Shown: positions 42,493 through 50,777 of the stretch, piece after piece
Layout: each line of letters opens with the position of its first letter
Position numbering within the stretch: the first letter of the stretch is position 1
Source: Kribbella flavida DSM 17836
GTDB taxonomy: Bacteria; Actinomycetota; Actinomycetes; Propionibacteriales; Kribbellaceae
Assembly (NCBI RefSeq): GCF_000024345.1
Contig: NC_013729.1
Span: forward strand, 1,550,001-1,614,000
Direction: 5' to 3'
DNA length: 64,000 nucleotides
Program-made: the position numbers and the translations under genes
The notes under the pieces: model-generated
Databases searched by the model: none
What the model was told of the DNA's origin: nothing
The model's input: only the letters and a program-made list of their open reading frames with translations

Positions 42493-43440
42493 TCAGGAGT
42501 CCACCGGCAGGAAGTCCGGATCGGGGATCCAGTGGTCAGGATCTCCCGCAGCCGGCAGGACGGCGGGGCGCAGGGTGGCGATCAGCGTCTGCAGCAGCGG
42601 ACGCGGATTGCGGCGATGCCACACCACCGACCAGGGCAGCAAGGGCGTCGGTGCCACGATCGGGACCCTGCGCAAGCCGGAGCCGCCGGCGTCGATGCTC
42701 ATCTCGCCCAGCCCGACGGCCCGCTTCTCGCGGAGGAACTCATCGACGAGATGGCCCTGGCCGATCGCCGGGGCGGTGAAGCGCAGCGGTACGTCGAACC
42801 GTTCGGCCAGCCGGGTCAGATAGCCCCGCCACTCGGCGGCGCCCGCCGGGTCCGGCATCGAGATCCCCCACTCCCGCAGGTCCGCGGGCCGCAACTCGCT
42901 CTTGCCCGCCAGCACATGGTCCTCGGGCAGGAACGCGTGCAGCGGCTCCAGGTGGACGAGTCGATGAGCCAGCTCCGGCGGCCACGGCCAGGGCAGGTCG
43001 TGCACACGCCCGAACGCCGCGTCGAGCTCCTGCCGCCGGACGGCCGGGAGCGCGACGGCAAGACCTTGCCGCATGCTCAGCTCGACGCGGAGCCGGGGAT
43101 CCCGATCGCTCGCCTCCCGCAGCAGCCGCAGCGGGGTGAAGCGTTCGTCGTACACGTCGACGCGCAGCGGATCCTCGCTGACCTGGATCGCCGCGACGGC
43201 TCGGTCGAAGGCGGTCACGGCTTCCACGGCGAGCGGTAGCAGGCGCCGTCCGGACGCCGTGAGCTCGACCGTCCGGGTCGTGCGGTCGAAGAGGGCGGTG
43301 CCCAGTGCCTGCTCGAGCCGGCGGATGCGCTTGGACAGTGCCTGCTGGCTGAAGAACAGCCGCTCGCCGGCGCGTCCGAAGTGCAGCTCCTCCGCGGTGA
43401 CGAGAAAAGCCCGCAGGCCTTCGATGTCCGCTGTTCCCAT
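42493..43440 (-). CDS. LysR-family transcriptional regulator
   Basis: A 315-residue LysR protein: helix-turn-helix MGTADIEGLRAFLVTAEELH, FGRAGERLFFSQQALSKRIR and LEQALGTALFDRTTRTVELT, then the two-lobed effector domain (LRVELSMRQGLAVALPAVRR, VGLGEMSIDAGGSGLRRVPI). ATG 43440 is the conventional start. The divergent MBL-fold hydrolase gene begins 90 bases away and is the likely target. Confidence 0.9.
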   Translation of the reverse strand: MGTADIEGLRAFLVTAEELHFGRAGERLFFSQQALSKRIRRLEQALGTALFDRTTRTVELTASGRRLLPLAVEAVTAFDRAVAAIQVSEDPLRVDVYDERFTPLRLLREASDRDPRLRVELSMRQGLAVALPAVRRQELDAAFGRVHDLPWPWPPELAHRLVHLEPLHAFLPEDHVLAGKSELRPADLREWGISMPDPAGAAEWRGYLTRLAERFDVPLRFTAPAIGQGHLVDEFLREKRAVGLGEMSIDAGGSGLRRVPIVAPTPLLPWSVVWHRRNPRPLLQTLIATLRPAVLPAAGDPDHWIPDPDFLPVDS

Positions 43441-43529
43441 CCGGTCAGCTTCGGCCGACAACCGTTGGTTGTCAATTGCCGGCCGATCGGTGTTGGACAC
43501 CTCCATCGCCGGGCGGCTTTGCTGGTGCT

Positions 43530-44225
43530 GTGGAGATCATCGAGGTCCGGCCCCAACTGCACCTGCTGCTGCTCGAGTTCGGGCAGGCGTACCTGTGGAA
43601 CGACGCCGGCGTACTGACCCTCGTCGACAGTGGCATCGCCACCTCCGGCGGTGAGATCGCCGAGGCCGTCGAGCGGCTGGGGTTCCGCCGCAGCGACGTA
43701 CGGAAGGTGGTGCTCACCCACTTCCACGAGGACCACGCAGGTGGCGCGGCCGAGGTCAGCTCGTGGGGTGACGTCGTCGTGATGGCGCACCGGCTGGAGG
43801 CTGCGGTGATCCGTGGAGAGGTGCCGGCTCCGCCGCCGAACTTCACCGACGAGGAGCGCGCACTGCACCGCAGTCTCGGCGCACATCTGCTTCCCCCCGC
43901 GCCGCCGTGCCGGGTGGACCGTGAGCTCGAGGACGGCGACGTGATCGACTTCGGCGGAGGCGCTCAGGTGATCGCTACGCCGGGGCACACCGACGGCAGC
44001 ATCGCGATCCACCTTCCGGCCGCGCAGGTCCTGTTCACCGGCGACACCGTGGCACACGTGGACGGGCAGGTCATCCCAGGGGTGTTCAACCTCGACCGCG
44101 ACGAGATGCTGCGCTCGTTCGGCAAGCTCGCGGCGCTCGGCCCTCGCCTGGCCTGCGTCGGTCACGGCGCTCCGATCGAGAACGCTCATCAGGCCCTCGG
44201 TGCCGCCGCGGACCTTGCGGTCTGA
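43530..44225 (+). CDS. MBL-fold metallo-hydrolase
   Basis: A 231-residue metallo-beta-lactamase-fold enzyme: zinc motif THFHEDHAGG, later metal ligands in ATPGHTDGSIA and LFTGDTVAHVDG, and CVGHGAPIENAH. Small stand-alone members hydrolyse esters, lactones or thioesters; the substrate is unknown. GTG 43530 gives a start just before the first strand. Divergent from the LysR gene. A 14-bp hairpin follows the stop. Confidence 0.87.
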   Translation: MEIIEVRPQLHLLLLEFGQAYLWNDAGVLTLVDSGIATSGGEIAEAVERLGFRRSDVRKVVLTHFHEDHAGGAAEVSSWGDVVVMAHRLEAAVIRGEVPAPPPNFTDEERALHRSLGAHLLPPAPPCRVDRELEDGDVIDFGGGAQVIATPGHTDGSIAIHLPAAQVLFTGDTVAHVDGQVIPGVFNLDRDEMLRSFGKLAALGPRLACVGHGAPIENAHQALGAAADLAV

Positions 44226-44231
44226 GGCGCG

Positions 44232-44272
44232 CCCCCGGCCAACGCCCTCGTCGAGGAAGCGTTGGCCGGGGG
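44232..44272. terminator. Bidirectional hairpin between the MBL hydrolase and GH31 genes
   Basis: CCCCCGGCCAACGC pairs perfectly with GCGTTGGCCGGGGG, 14 bp, loop of 13 bases, between convergent gene ends. Confidence 0.85.
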
Positions 44273-44282
44273 GCCGGCGTGT

Positions 44283-47081
44283 TCAGTGGGCTGGGGTGAC
44301 TCTGCCGTGCAGCGTGATGGCGTGGGCCGAGCGGACGGACAGCCGGCCGGTGGTGGCGGTCACCGTGCGGGTGGTTCTGTCGTACGACCAGGCCGTCCTG
44401 GGCAGCAGCCGTCCGTCGACGGACACCGCGGCCGGGGCCTTGCTGTTCGACAGGCGGAGGGTGTACGCCCGAGCCGATGCGGCGCCCGGGTAGCTGCCGG
44501 TTGTACGGCCGATGGTGAATGTGCCGGCCCGGTCGTGCCATGACAGCCGAGTGGTTGCCGACTGCCCGCGCTGGTAGCCGGTGCCCTCACCGGCGTCCTG
44601 GTAGAGGGTGAAGCTGCCGTTGGCCCCGGCGGCCACAGTGGCGGTCAATTGGGTCAGCACGCCCTGGGACTGGTTGTCGACGTAGTCGGTCCGGGTGGTG
44701 ACGATGCCGCCGCCCTTCACCAGCACGGGCATCCGGGACAGCGGGGCGCTGATCGTGACGGTGGACGGCCCGGTGTAGCTGGCTCCGGTGAAGTAGTCGG
44801 TCCACGTGCTCGGCGGTACCCAGACCGAGGTCGAGCCGACACCGTCGGAGTTCGGCGAGGTGATCGGCGCGACGAGCAGGCTGTCGCCGTACAGGTACTG
44901 GCCGGGCACGGCGTACGCCGCTTCCTGCGCCGGGTACTCCAGGTACATCGGCCGAACGATCGGTACGCCGGTCGCGTGCGCCTGCTGGGCCATCGTGTAG
45001 GTGTAGGGCACCAGCGCTTCCCGCAGCCGCAGGAACTTCGTCGCGCTGTCCGCCGCCTCGGTGCCGTACTCCCAGGGCAGCCGGTCCGCGTGGTCGGAGT
45101 GCAACCGGTCGATCGGCTGGAACGTGCCGAACTGGACCCAGCGGGCGTACATGTCGTCGGGCAGGTGGTCGCCGTGGAAGCTGCCGACGTCGTGGCTCAC
45201 GTTCGACAGCCCGGCCGCGGCCTCGTCGGCGGTGTACCGCACCGCGTAGCGCAGGAAGTCCCAGGTCCCCGGCGTGTCCCCGGTGAACTGCAGGGTGTTG
45301 CGCCGCTCCGACCACGGGCCGATCGGGTAGGAGCTCTCGATGCCGCCGTACTCCGCCCCGCCGATCCGGGCGAACGAGAACCCGCGCAGGCCCCGCCGGG
45401 TGGCCGCATCGGCGTACGCCTGGTTGATCAGGTTGTCGGGGGCAACCTGTGGGTCAGATGCGGTCGACGCACCGCAGTAGCTGCAGTAGTCCAGCCACCA
45501 GGCGCGCACACCCTGCTGCTCGAACGGCTTGTGCAGCTGCTGGTACGCCGCCAGCTGGGCCGGCTTCGACCAGTCGAACAGGTGCGGCCGGACGTGCGTC
45601 CACGCGGACGTGTCCAGCTCGAGTCCACCGGCCGCCGCGTTGGTCTCAGCGAACTTCGGATCGTCCTCCGCGATGGTCGGGTGCACGTTCAGCGCCACCG
45701 ACAACCCCTGCTGCTTGGTCCAGTCCATGAACGTCTGCGGCTTCGGGAACAGCGACGTGTTCCAGTTCCAGCCGTTCCAGCTGTTCGGCGCCTTGAAGTC
45801 GGTGTCGAGGACCAGCCAGTCCACCGGGACGCCGGTCGAGCGGAACTTGGGCAGCAAGGTGTTCTGGTAGTCGTCCGCGCTGTACGGGTGGTAGCGCGAG
45901 TACCAGACGCCGTACGCCGACTGGGGGAGCAGGTTGGTCCTGCCGGTCAGCACGTTGAGGTCACCCAGGGCACGCTTGTAGTCGCGGCCGTAGCCGAAGA
46001 GATAGCCGTCCTGATAGGGATGGGTGCCGTGGGTCGGCCGGGCGCGGACCTCGTGATCGGCCGTCAGCACAGCGGTTCGGGTGTCGTCGAGCAGGTACCA
46101 GCCGTCGCGGTTCAGGATCCCCGGGTGCTGGTGAGCAGGGACTTGGCGCGGATTGTCCAGTGAGCGGCTCCAGCCGCCCAGGGTGCTGGCCGGGCCGGCG
46201 CCGTACGCGGTGGTCAGCAGGCCGGTTTGCGCCGCCGGGTAGTCCGTCACCGACGTGGGGGTCACGGCGAGGCTGTCCACGTTCACTCGACCGCTGTCGC
46301 CGTCCTTGAAGAGGATGCCGACGGTGTTGGTGCCGGCCTTCAGGTCGACCGTGGCGGTGGCCGTCGACCAGGTGTCCCAGGAACCGGTCGGCGGCAGCGT
46401 GAGACCCGGGCCCGCAGCGCCGTTCACCTGCGTGGACAGGGTGCGGGTGGTGTTCTGCCCGTCTCCGCCGGTGGAGTTCGCGTACCGGACGGCGAGGCGG
46501 TAGGTGCCGGCCGCCGGTACGCCGGAGACGTTCACGGAGATGCCCGCACCGGCCTTCTCGTAGCCGGCGACGAATCCGGAGCCGGTGTGGCCGGTGTGGT
46601 CGTACGCCGTGGAGGCCTTGCCGAGCAGCGCGGCGTTCTCGCCTTCGCAGGCGGTCGCCAGGGCGCAGTACGAGGGAAAGGCCGGGCTGGCGGTGACTCC
46701 GTTGCCATGGACAACCATCGAGACGTTCGACCGGGTGAACGGGCCGCTGCCCTGCCGGTAGCGCAGGGTCAAGGCGCTGGTGCGGATCTCGCGGAAGCCG
46801 CCGGGGGTGACCCTGGTCGTGAAGGGCGTACGGGACAGGGGGCGGTTGACCACGGTGAAGGTGGTCGCGTCCTGGAACGACCGGTCGCCGGCGTACTCCA
46901 GCCGGATCAGGGTCGGAGTCAGGACCTGGAATCGCGCGTTGCCGTCGGTCACCACCCCCTGCACGGTGTCCGCGACGGCCACGGACGAAGGCGCCGGCGC
47001 GGCGAGCGCCGTACCGGCGAGCAGGGACAGGCAGCTCGCCGCAGCGAGCACTCGCAGATTTCGGGCAGGCAGAAGCCTCAT
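44283..47081 (-). CDS. Secreted glycoside hydrolase family 31 enzyme with CBM6/35-like insert
   Basis: A 932-residue exported glycosidase. Signal peptide (LRVLAAASCLSLLAGTALAA). An N-terminal GH31 beta domain contains a CBM6/35-like insert at about 150-285 (GKASTAYDHTGHTGSGFVAG, GTYRLAVRYANSTGGDGQN). Catalytic barrel: WLVLDTDFK, the nucleophile region AWWLDYCSY (Asp near 527) and the acid/base region SNVSHDVGSFHGDH (near 628). C-terminal beta domains with YLYGDSLLVAPITSPNSDGV. Likely an alpha-glucosidase or alpha-xylosidase-type enzyme acting outside the cell; specificity cannot be read. ATG 47081 follows GAGG; a GTG twelve bases upstream is the alternative. Confidence 0.92.
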   Translation of the reverse strand: MRLLPARNLRVLAAASCLSLLAGTALAAPAPSSVAVADTVQGVVTDGNARFQVLTPTLIRLEYAGDRSFQDATTFTVVNRPLSRTPFTTRVTPGGFREIRTSALTLRYRQGSGPFTRSNVSMVVHGNGVTASPAFPSYCALATACEGENAALLGKASTAYDHTGHTGSGFVAGYEKAGAGISVNVSGVPAAGTYRLAVRYANSTGGDGQNTTRTLSTQVNGAAGPGLTLPPTGSWDTWSTATATVDLKAGTNTVGILFKDGDSGRVNVDSLAVTPTSVTDYPAAQTGLLTTAYGAGPASTLGGWSRSLDNPRQVPAHQHPGILNRDGWYLLDDTRTAVLTADHEVRARPTHGTHPYQDGYLFGYGRDYKRALGDLNVLTGRTNLLPQSAYGVWYSRYHPYSADDYQNTLLPKFRSTGVPVDWLVLDTDFKAPNSWNGWNWNTSLFPKPQTFMDWTKQQGLSVALNVHPTIAEDDPKFAETNAAAGGLELDTSAWTHVRPHLFDWSKPAQLAAYQQLHKPFEQQGVRAWWLDYCSYCGASTASDPQVAPDNLINQAYADAATRRGLRGFSFARIGGAEYGGIESSYPIGPWSERRNTLQFTGDTPGTWDFLRYAVRYTADEAAAGLSNVSHDVGSFHGDHLPDDMYARWVQFGTFQPIDRLHSDHADRLPWEYGTEAADSATKFLRLREALVPYTYTMAQQAHATGVPIVRPMYLEYPAQEAAYAVPGQYLYGDSLLVAPITSPNSDGVGSTSVWVPPSTWTDYFTGASYTGPSTVTISAPLSRMPVLVKGGGIVTTRTDYVDNQSQGVLTQLTATVAAGANGSFTLYQDAGEGTGYQRGQSATTRLSWHDRAGTFTIGRTTGSYPGAASARAYTLRLSNSKAPAAVSVDGRLLPRTAWSYDRTTRTVTATTGRLSVRSAHAITLHGRVTPAH

Positions 47082-47133
47082 GGAAAACCTCACGCGGTCA
47101 GCGGCAGGTGCCGGGGCGGGTGACCTGGGTTCA

Positions 47134-47149
47134 GCCTTTGAATTAAGGC
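47134..47149. promoter_or_regulatory. AT-rich palindrome upstream of the GH31 gene
   Basis: GCCTTTGAATTAAGGC: GCCTT and AAGGC arms around TGAATT, 53 bases before the GH31 start. AT-rich in a GC-rich surrounding and symmetrical, so a likely operator for a sugar regulator. Confidence 0.45.
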
Positions 47150-47166
47150 ATCTACAACGATGGAAG

Positions 47167-47679
47167 TCAAGGGTGCCGAGGGGCGCCGGTGTCCAGCAGG
47201 AGCCAGGTGTCCGGGGTGTGGTCCGGGTGGCCCGGGACCGGGCGTTGTTCTTCCGTCCAGGCCGGGCCTACCGCGGCGGTGGCGAGGCGGCGCCAGAAGC
47301 GGGCCGCGCCGGGATTCTCCTCCTGGAAGGCGATCGACCAGCGGCCCGGCCGGTGGTGCAGCAGCTCCAGCGCCGCTCGGTGACCGACGGTCCGCCGGCG
47401 CAGCGCGCGGACCACGAAGAACGCGCCGATCGAGGTCGAGCCGTCGGGCAACGGCCGGGTGGTGGCGAACCCGGCCAGCGTCGCGCCGTGATGGATGAGG
47501 TAGACGCGCCGTTCCGGGTCGCTGAAGAACAACGGCAGGCGTTCGTAGCAGAAGATGCCGTCGGCATCGGGTGTGTAGCCGCGGAACTCGGACAGGTCGT
47601 GGCGCTCGAGCTGCCCCAGCCGCTCGACCACGGCGCGCTGCTCCTCGCCGACTTCCTGGACGGTGACGACCTCTGTCAT
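47167..47679 (-). CDS. GNAT family acetyltransferase
   Basis: A 170-residue GNAT-fold protein: VYLIHHGATLAGFATTRPLP (second and third strands), GAFFVVRALRRRTVGHRAAL (the acetyl-CoA binding strand and helix; here RRRTVG replaces the typical Q/RxxGxG), IAFQEENPGAARFWRRLATA (fourth helix). Transfers an acyl group to an amine of unknown identity. The upstream frame start ATG 47679 is near AGGAGCA. It is divergent from the ArsR regulator at 47777. Confidence 0.85.
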   Translation of the reverse strand: MTEVVTVQEVGEEQRAVVERLGQLERHDLSEFRGYTPDADGIFCYERLPLFFSDPERRVYLIHHGATLAGFATTRPLPDGSTSIGAFFVVRALRRRTVGHRAALELLHHRPGRWSIAFQEENPGAARFWRRLATAAVGPAWTEEQRPVPGHPDHTPDTWLLLDTGAPRHP

Positions 47680-47776
47680 TGCCTGCTCCTTGCGTGTGTT
47701 GTCCGGACCGAAGGTGTCTGCTGCAGCATCCGGGTCCGGGGGACGAGGTCGTTAGGCTTTCGCTCGGAGGCGAAAC

Positions 47777-48751
47777 ATGGGCTGGTGGCAGTTGGACGCG
47801 GACACCTTGGCCAGAAGCCGGTTCGTCGTCTCGGAGTTCACCGAGACGGTCGCCGGACTGGCCAGCTTGACGCGTGGATCGGCAGCGCACCCGGGCGAAC
47901 GTGCCTGGCTCGCCACGCACCTGTCGCCGTACCGCCTGCTGCTCGAGCGTGAGCCGGTCACGGCCCAGCTGGTCCGCGCTGCGTTCAGCGCGACCTGGAT
48001 CGCCGACTTCCTGACCCCGACGCCGCCCGCTGAGGGTGAGGTGCCGTTCGCGGACGAGGTCGCCAGGGTGCGGGCGACGCCGACCGAGACCGTCTGGGCA
48101 GATGTGGCCAGGGCGACAGGCGGTCCGCTTCCCGGCGAGCTCCGGCGGACGGACCTCGCCGCGAGAGCCGCGGACCTGCTCGAGTGGGTCTGGCTGGAGA
48201 CCGTGGCGCCGTACTGGGCTCAGCGCCGGCACATTCTCGAAGCAGACATCGTCGCTCGCACCCGGCAGCTCAGCCTGGGCGGCTGGGCGGCCGCGATGGA
48301 CGACCTGCGGCCGGAGATGCGGTGGCTCGGCGCCGGTCGGCTGCGGATCAACAGCCACGCCTACCCGCCCCGGGACATCTCCGGTGCCCAGCTGTTGTTC
48401 GTGCCGGTCACGCCGGGGCGCGGCTGGGTCTCCTGGGACGAACCCCACCGGTACGCGCTGGTCTATCCGTGCTCAGGTGTGCTCGCTGAGCACGGCAGAC
48501 CGCCTGCACCAGCGGCACTTGGCAGACTGCTCGGACCGGCGCGCGCGGAGATCCTCGTTCTGCTCGAGTCGCCGAAAAGCACCACCCAGTTGGTGGCGCT
48601 GACCGGTCTCGGTCTCGGCTCGGTGGGTCGCCACCTGCAGATCCTGCTCGACGCCCACTTGGTGATCCGGCGCCGGGCGGGCCGCTCGGTGCTCTACAGC
48701 CGCCTCCCGGCCGCCGATCACCTGATCGCCGCGCAGGATTCCATCTCCTGA
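47777..48751 (+). CDS. ArsR-family regulator with long DUF5937-type N-terminal domain
   Basis: A 324-residue regulator. The first 230 residues (MGWWQLDADTLARSRFVVSE, then TETVAGLASLT) form a helical domain usually annotated DUF5937. The C-terminal winged helix is ILVLLESPKSTTQLVALTGL and SVGRHLQILLDAHLVIRRRA. Such proteins often repress a divergent acetyltransferase, and a GNAT gene lies 98 bases away on the other strand. Start ATG 47777 behind a GGAGGCG site. Confidence 0.85.
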   Translation: MGWWQLDADTLARSRFVVSEFTETVAGLASLTRGSAAHPGERAWLATHLSPYRLLLEREPVTAQLVRAAFSATWIADFLTPTPPAEGEVPFADEVARVRATPTETVWADVARATGGPLPGELRRTDLAARAADLLEWVWLETVAPYWAQRRHILEADIVARTRQLSLGGWAAAMDDLRPEMRWLGAGRLRINSHAYPPRDISGAQLLFVPVTPGRGWVSWDEPHRYALVYPCSGVLAEHGRPPAPAALGRLLGPARAEILVLLESPKSTTQLVALTGLGLGSVGRHLQILLDAHLVIRRRAGRSVLYSRLPAADHLIAAQDSIS

Positions 48752-48802
48752 CCGACCCGGCGATCAGGCAGCGCTGAGCTACGCGCTGAATATGATTGGC
48801 TG

Positions 48803-48838
48803 TTGACAAATTTTCGCTAGCCCGCATCATTATTATCC
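48803..48838 (+). promoter_or_regulatory. Sugar-locus promoter 1, before the permease operon
   Basis: TTGACA, 17 bases beginning AATTTTCG, then ATCATTATT. The same TTGACAAATTTTCG and ATCATTATT with equal spacing recur at 54225, before the binding-protein gene. AT-rich for this genome. It is probably the promoter together with an operator. Confidence 0.75.
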
Positions 48839-48890
48839 GACGGGCGGCCCGAGGGGCGCCGACGTGAGGGCGACCCGAGGAGGACCCGGC

Positions 48891-49841
48891 ATGAACGCGG
48901 TGGGGACCCGGCTCGATGCCGGGGTGGCGCAGTACCCGGCACTGACAGGCGGCGATCACAGCCGGCCGAGGCGGCGGGACGATCGACGGGTCGGGTGGCT
49001 GTTCCTGCTGCCGGTGATCGTCGGGTTCCTGGTCTTCTACGCCTATCCGACGGTCCGTGGGATCTGGTACTCGCTGACCGACTACAGCCTGCTCAACGAC
49101 CCGTCGTACGTAGGCGCCGACAACTACCGGCAGCTGATCGACGACGAGCAGTTCTGGAACGCGCTCAAGGTCACGGCGTACTACGTCGTGCTGAACATCG
49201 TCTCCCAGACAGCCCTCGCGCTGGGCCTCGCGGCCTTGATGCACCGCCTGACCCGCTCGGTCGTGCTGCGGGCGGCACTGCTGGTTCCCTGGCTGGTCCC
49301 GAACGTGACGATCGGGCTGCTCTGGGCCTGGCTGCTGGACCCCGACCTGGGATTCGTCAACCGGATGCTCGGCTCGGTCGGGCTGGACACCACGCTCTCG
49401 TTCAACTCCCCGCTGTGGGCGATGCCGCTGGTCGCCCTGGTGAACAGCTGGGCCTACACCGGCTACACCGCCCTGCTGCTGTACGCCGGGATGCTGCAGG
49501 TCCCGCAGCACCTGTACGACAGCGCGGCGATCGACGGCGCGGGCGAGCTGCGGATGTTCCGCTCGATCACCCTGCCGCTGCTGCGGCCGGTGCTGGCGCT
49601 GGTGCTGGTGGTCTCGCTGATCGGCTCGTTCCAGATTTTCGACACCGTCGCGGTCGTGTACGGCGGGAAGGCTCCGATCCCGGAGACCCGCGTCATCTAC
49701 TACTACATCTACCAGCAGGCCTTCACCTACTTCCACATGGGCTACGCCGCCGCGGTCGCGATGGTGCTCGTGGTCGTGCTCGGCCTGCTGACTGTCGTCC
49801 AGATGCGGATGCTGCGTGCGTCCCGCTCGGACCTGAGCTGA
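48891..49841 (+). CDS. Sugar ABC transporter permease 1 (MalF-like)
   Basis: A 316-residue membrane protein with six predicted helices. The first is GWLFLLPVIVGFLVFYAYP after a basic head. The EAA loop that contacts the ATPase is AAIDGAGELRMFRSITLP. Family: CUT1 carbohydrate importers. GAGGAGGA precedes ATG 48891. The second permease follows ten bases after the stop. No ATPase gene is near, so a shared MsiK-type ATPase is expected, as in other actinobacteria. Confidence 0.93.
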   Translation: MNAVGTRLDAGVAQYPALTGGDHSRPRRRDDRRVGWLFLLPVIVGFLVFYAYPTVRGIWYSLTDYSLLNDPSYVGADNYRQLIDDEQFWNALKVTAYYVVLNIVSQTALALGLAALMHRLTRSVVLRAALLVPWLVPNVTIGLLWAWLLDPDLGFVNRMLGSVGLDTTLSFNSPLWAMPLVALVNSWAYTGYTALLLYAGMLQVPQHLYDSAAIDGAGELRMFRSITLPLLRPVLALVLVVSLIGSFQIFDTVAVVYGGKAPIPETRVIYYYIYQQAFTYFHMGYAAAVAMVLVVVLGLLTVVQMRMLRASRSDLS

Positions 49842-49851
49842 GGAGCCTGCG

Positions 49852-50733
49852 ATGTTCTCCCGCACCAGCATCGGCCGGGGCGTCGCCTGGGCCGCACTCG
49901 CGATCGCGCTCGCGCTGACGATCTTTCCCTTCTACTGGATGATCCGTACCGCGCTGACTCCCGCCGCCGACCTGTTCAGCGGCTCGACCGCGCTGTGGCC
50001 GCAGAACCCGACCCTGATCAACTTCAGCCGTGTGCTGGGGCTGGTCGGTCCCGAGGAAGCACGGGCCGCGGGCGGATCCGGTGCCCACATCAACTTCCTG
50101 CGGTACACGGTCAACTCGCTGGTCTACAGCGGCTCGATCGCGGTCGTGCAGACCTTCTGCTGCGCGATGGCCGGCTACGCGTTCGCCCGGTTGCGCTTTC
50201 CCGGCCGGGACCTGGCGTTCGGCGTCATCATCGCCGCGCTGATGGTGCCGCCGATCTTCACGCTGCTGCCGAACTTCGTACTGGCCAAGCAACTGGGCCT
50301 GCTGAACACGATCCCGGGCCTGGTCCTGCCGAGCCTGCTGATGACGCCGTTCGCGGTGTTCTTCCTGCGCCAGTTCTTCCTGTCGATTCCGCGCGAGGTG
50401 GAAGAGGCCGCGATGCTCGAGGGCGTCGGCCCGTGGGGCATGTTCTGGCGGATCGTGCTGCCGATGAGTCGGGGTCCGCTGATCACGATCGGCCTGACCA
50501 CGATCGTCTGGAGCTGGAAGGACTACCTGTGGCCGTTGCTGGTCGGCAAGGGGGAGGACACCCGGGTCCTCACGGTGGGGCTGGGAGTGTTCCTCCAGCA
50601 GTCGCCGAACCGGGCGCCGGACTGGACCGGACTGATGGCCGGATCGGTGCTGTCGGTCGTCCCGGTGCTCCTGCTGCTGATCTTCCTGGGCAAGCGGCTG
50701 GTGGAGTCGCTGAACTTTTCCGGCCTGAAGTGA
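49852..50733 (+). CDS. Sugar ABC transporter permease 2 (MalG-like)
   Basis: A 293-residue CUT1 permease. Helix 1 AALAIALALTIFPFYWMI; EAA loop AAMLEGVGPWGMFWRIVLP; the last helices carry LSVVPVLLLLIFLGKRLVES. Works with permease 1 as the membrane pore. GAGGAGCCTGCG before ATG 49852. A perfect 16-bp terminator follows. Confidence 0.93.
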   Translation: MFSRTSIGRGVAWAALAIALALTIFPFYWMIRTALTPAADLFSGSTALWPQNPTLINFSRVLGLVGPEEARAAGGSGAHINFLRYTVNSLVYSGSIAVVQTFCCAMAGYAFARLRFPGRDLAFGVIIAALMVPPIFTLLPNFVLAKQLGLLNTIPGLVLPSLLMTPFAVFFLRQFFLSIPREVEEAAMLEGVGPWGMFWRIVLPMSRGPLITIGLTTIVWSWKDYLWPLLVGKGEDTRVLTVGLGVFLQQSPNRAPDWTGLMAGSVLSVVPVLLLLIFLGKRLVESLNFSGLK

Positions 50734-50737
50734 CGGC

Positions 50738-50772
50738 GGGTGGCCCCGGACCTGGTAGGTCCGGGGCCACCC
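50738..50772. terminator. Bidirectional 16-bp hairpin between permease 2 and DUF4832 gene
   Basis: GGGTGGCCCCGGACCT pairs perfectly with AGGTCCGGGGCCACCC around GGT, between convergent genes. Confidence 0.9.
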
Positions 50773-50777
50773 GGTGG

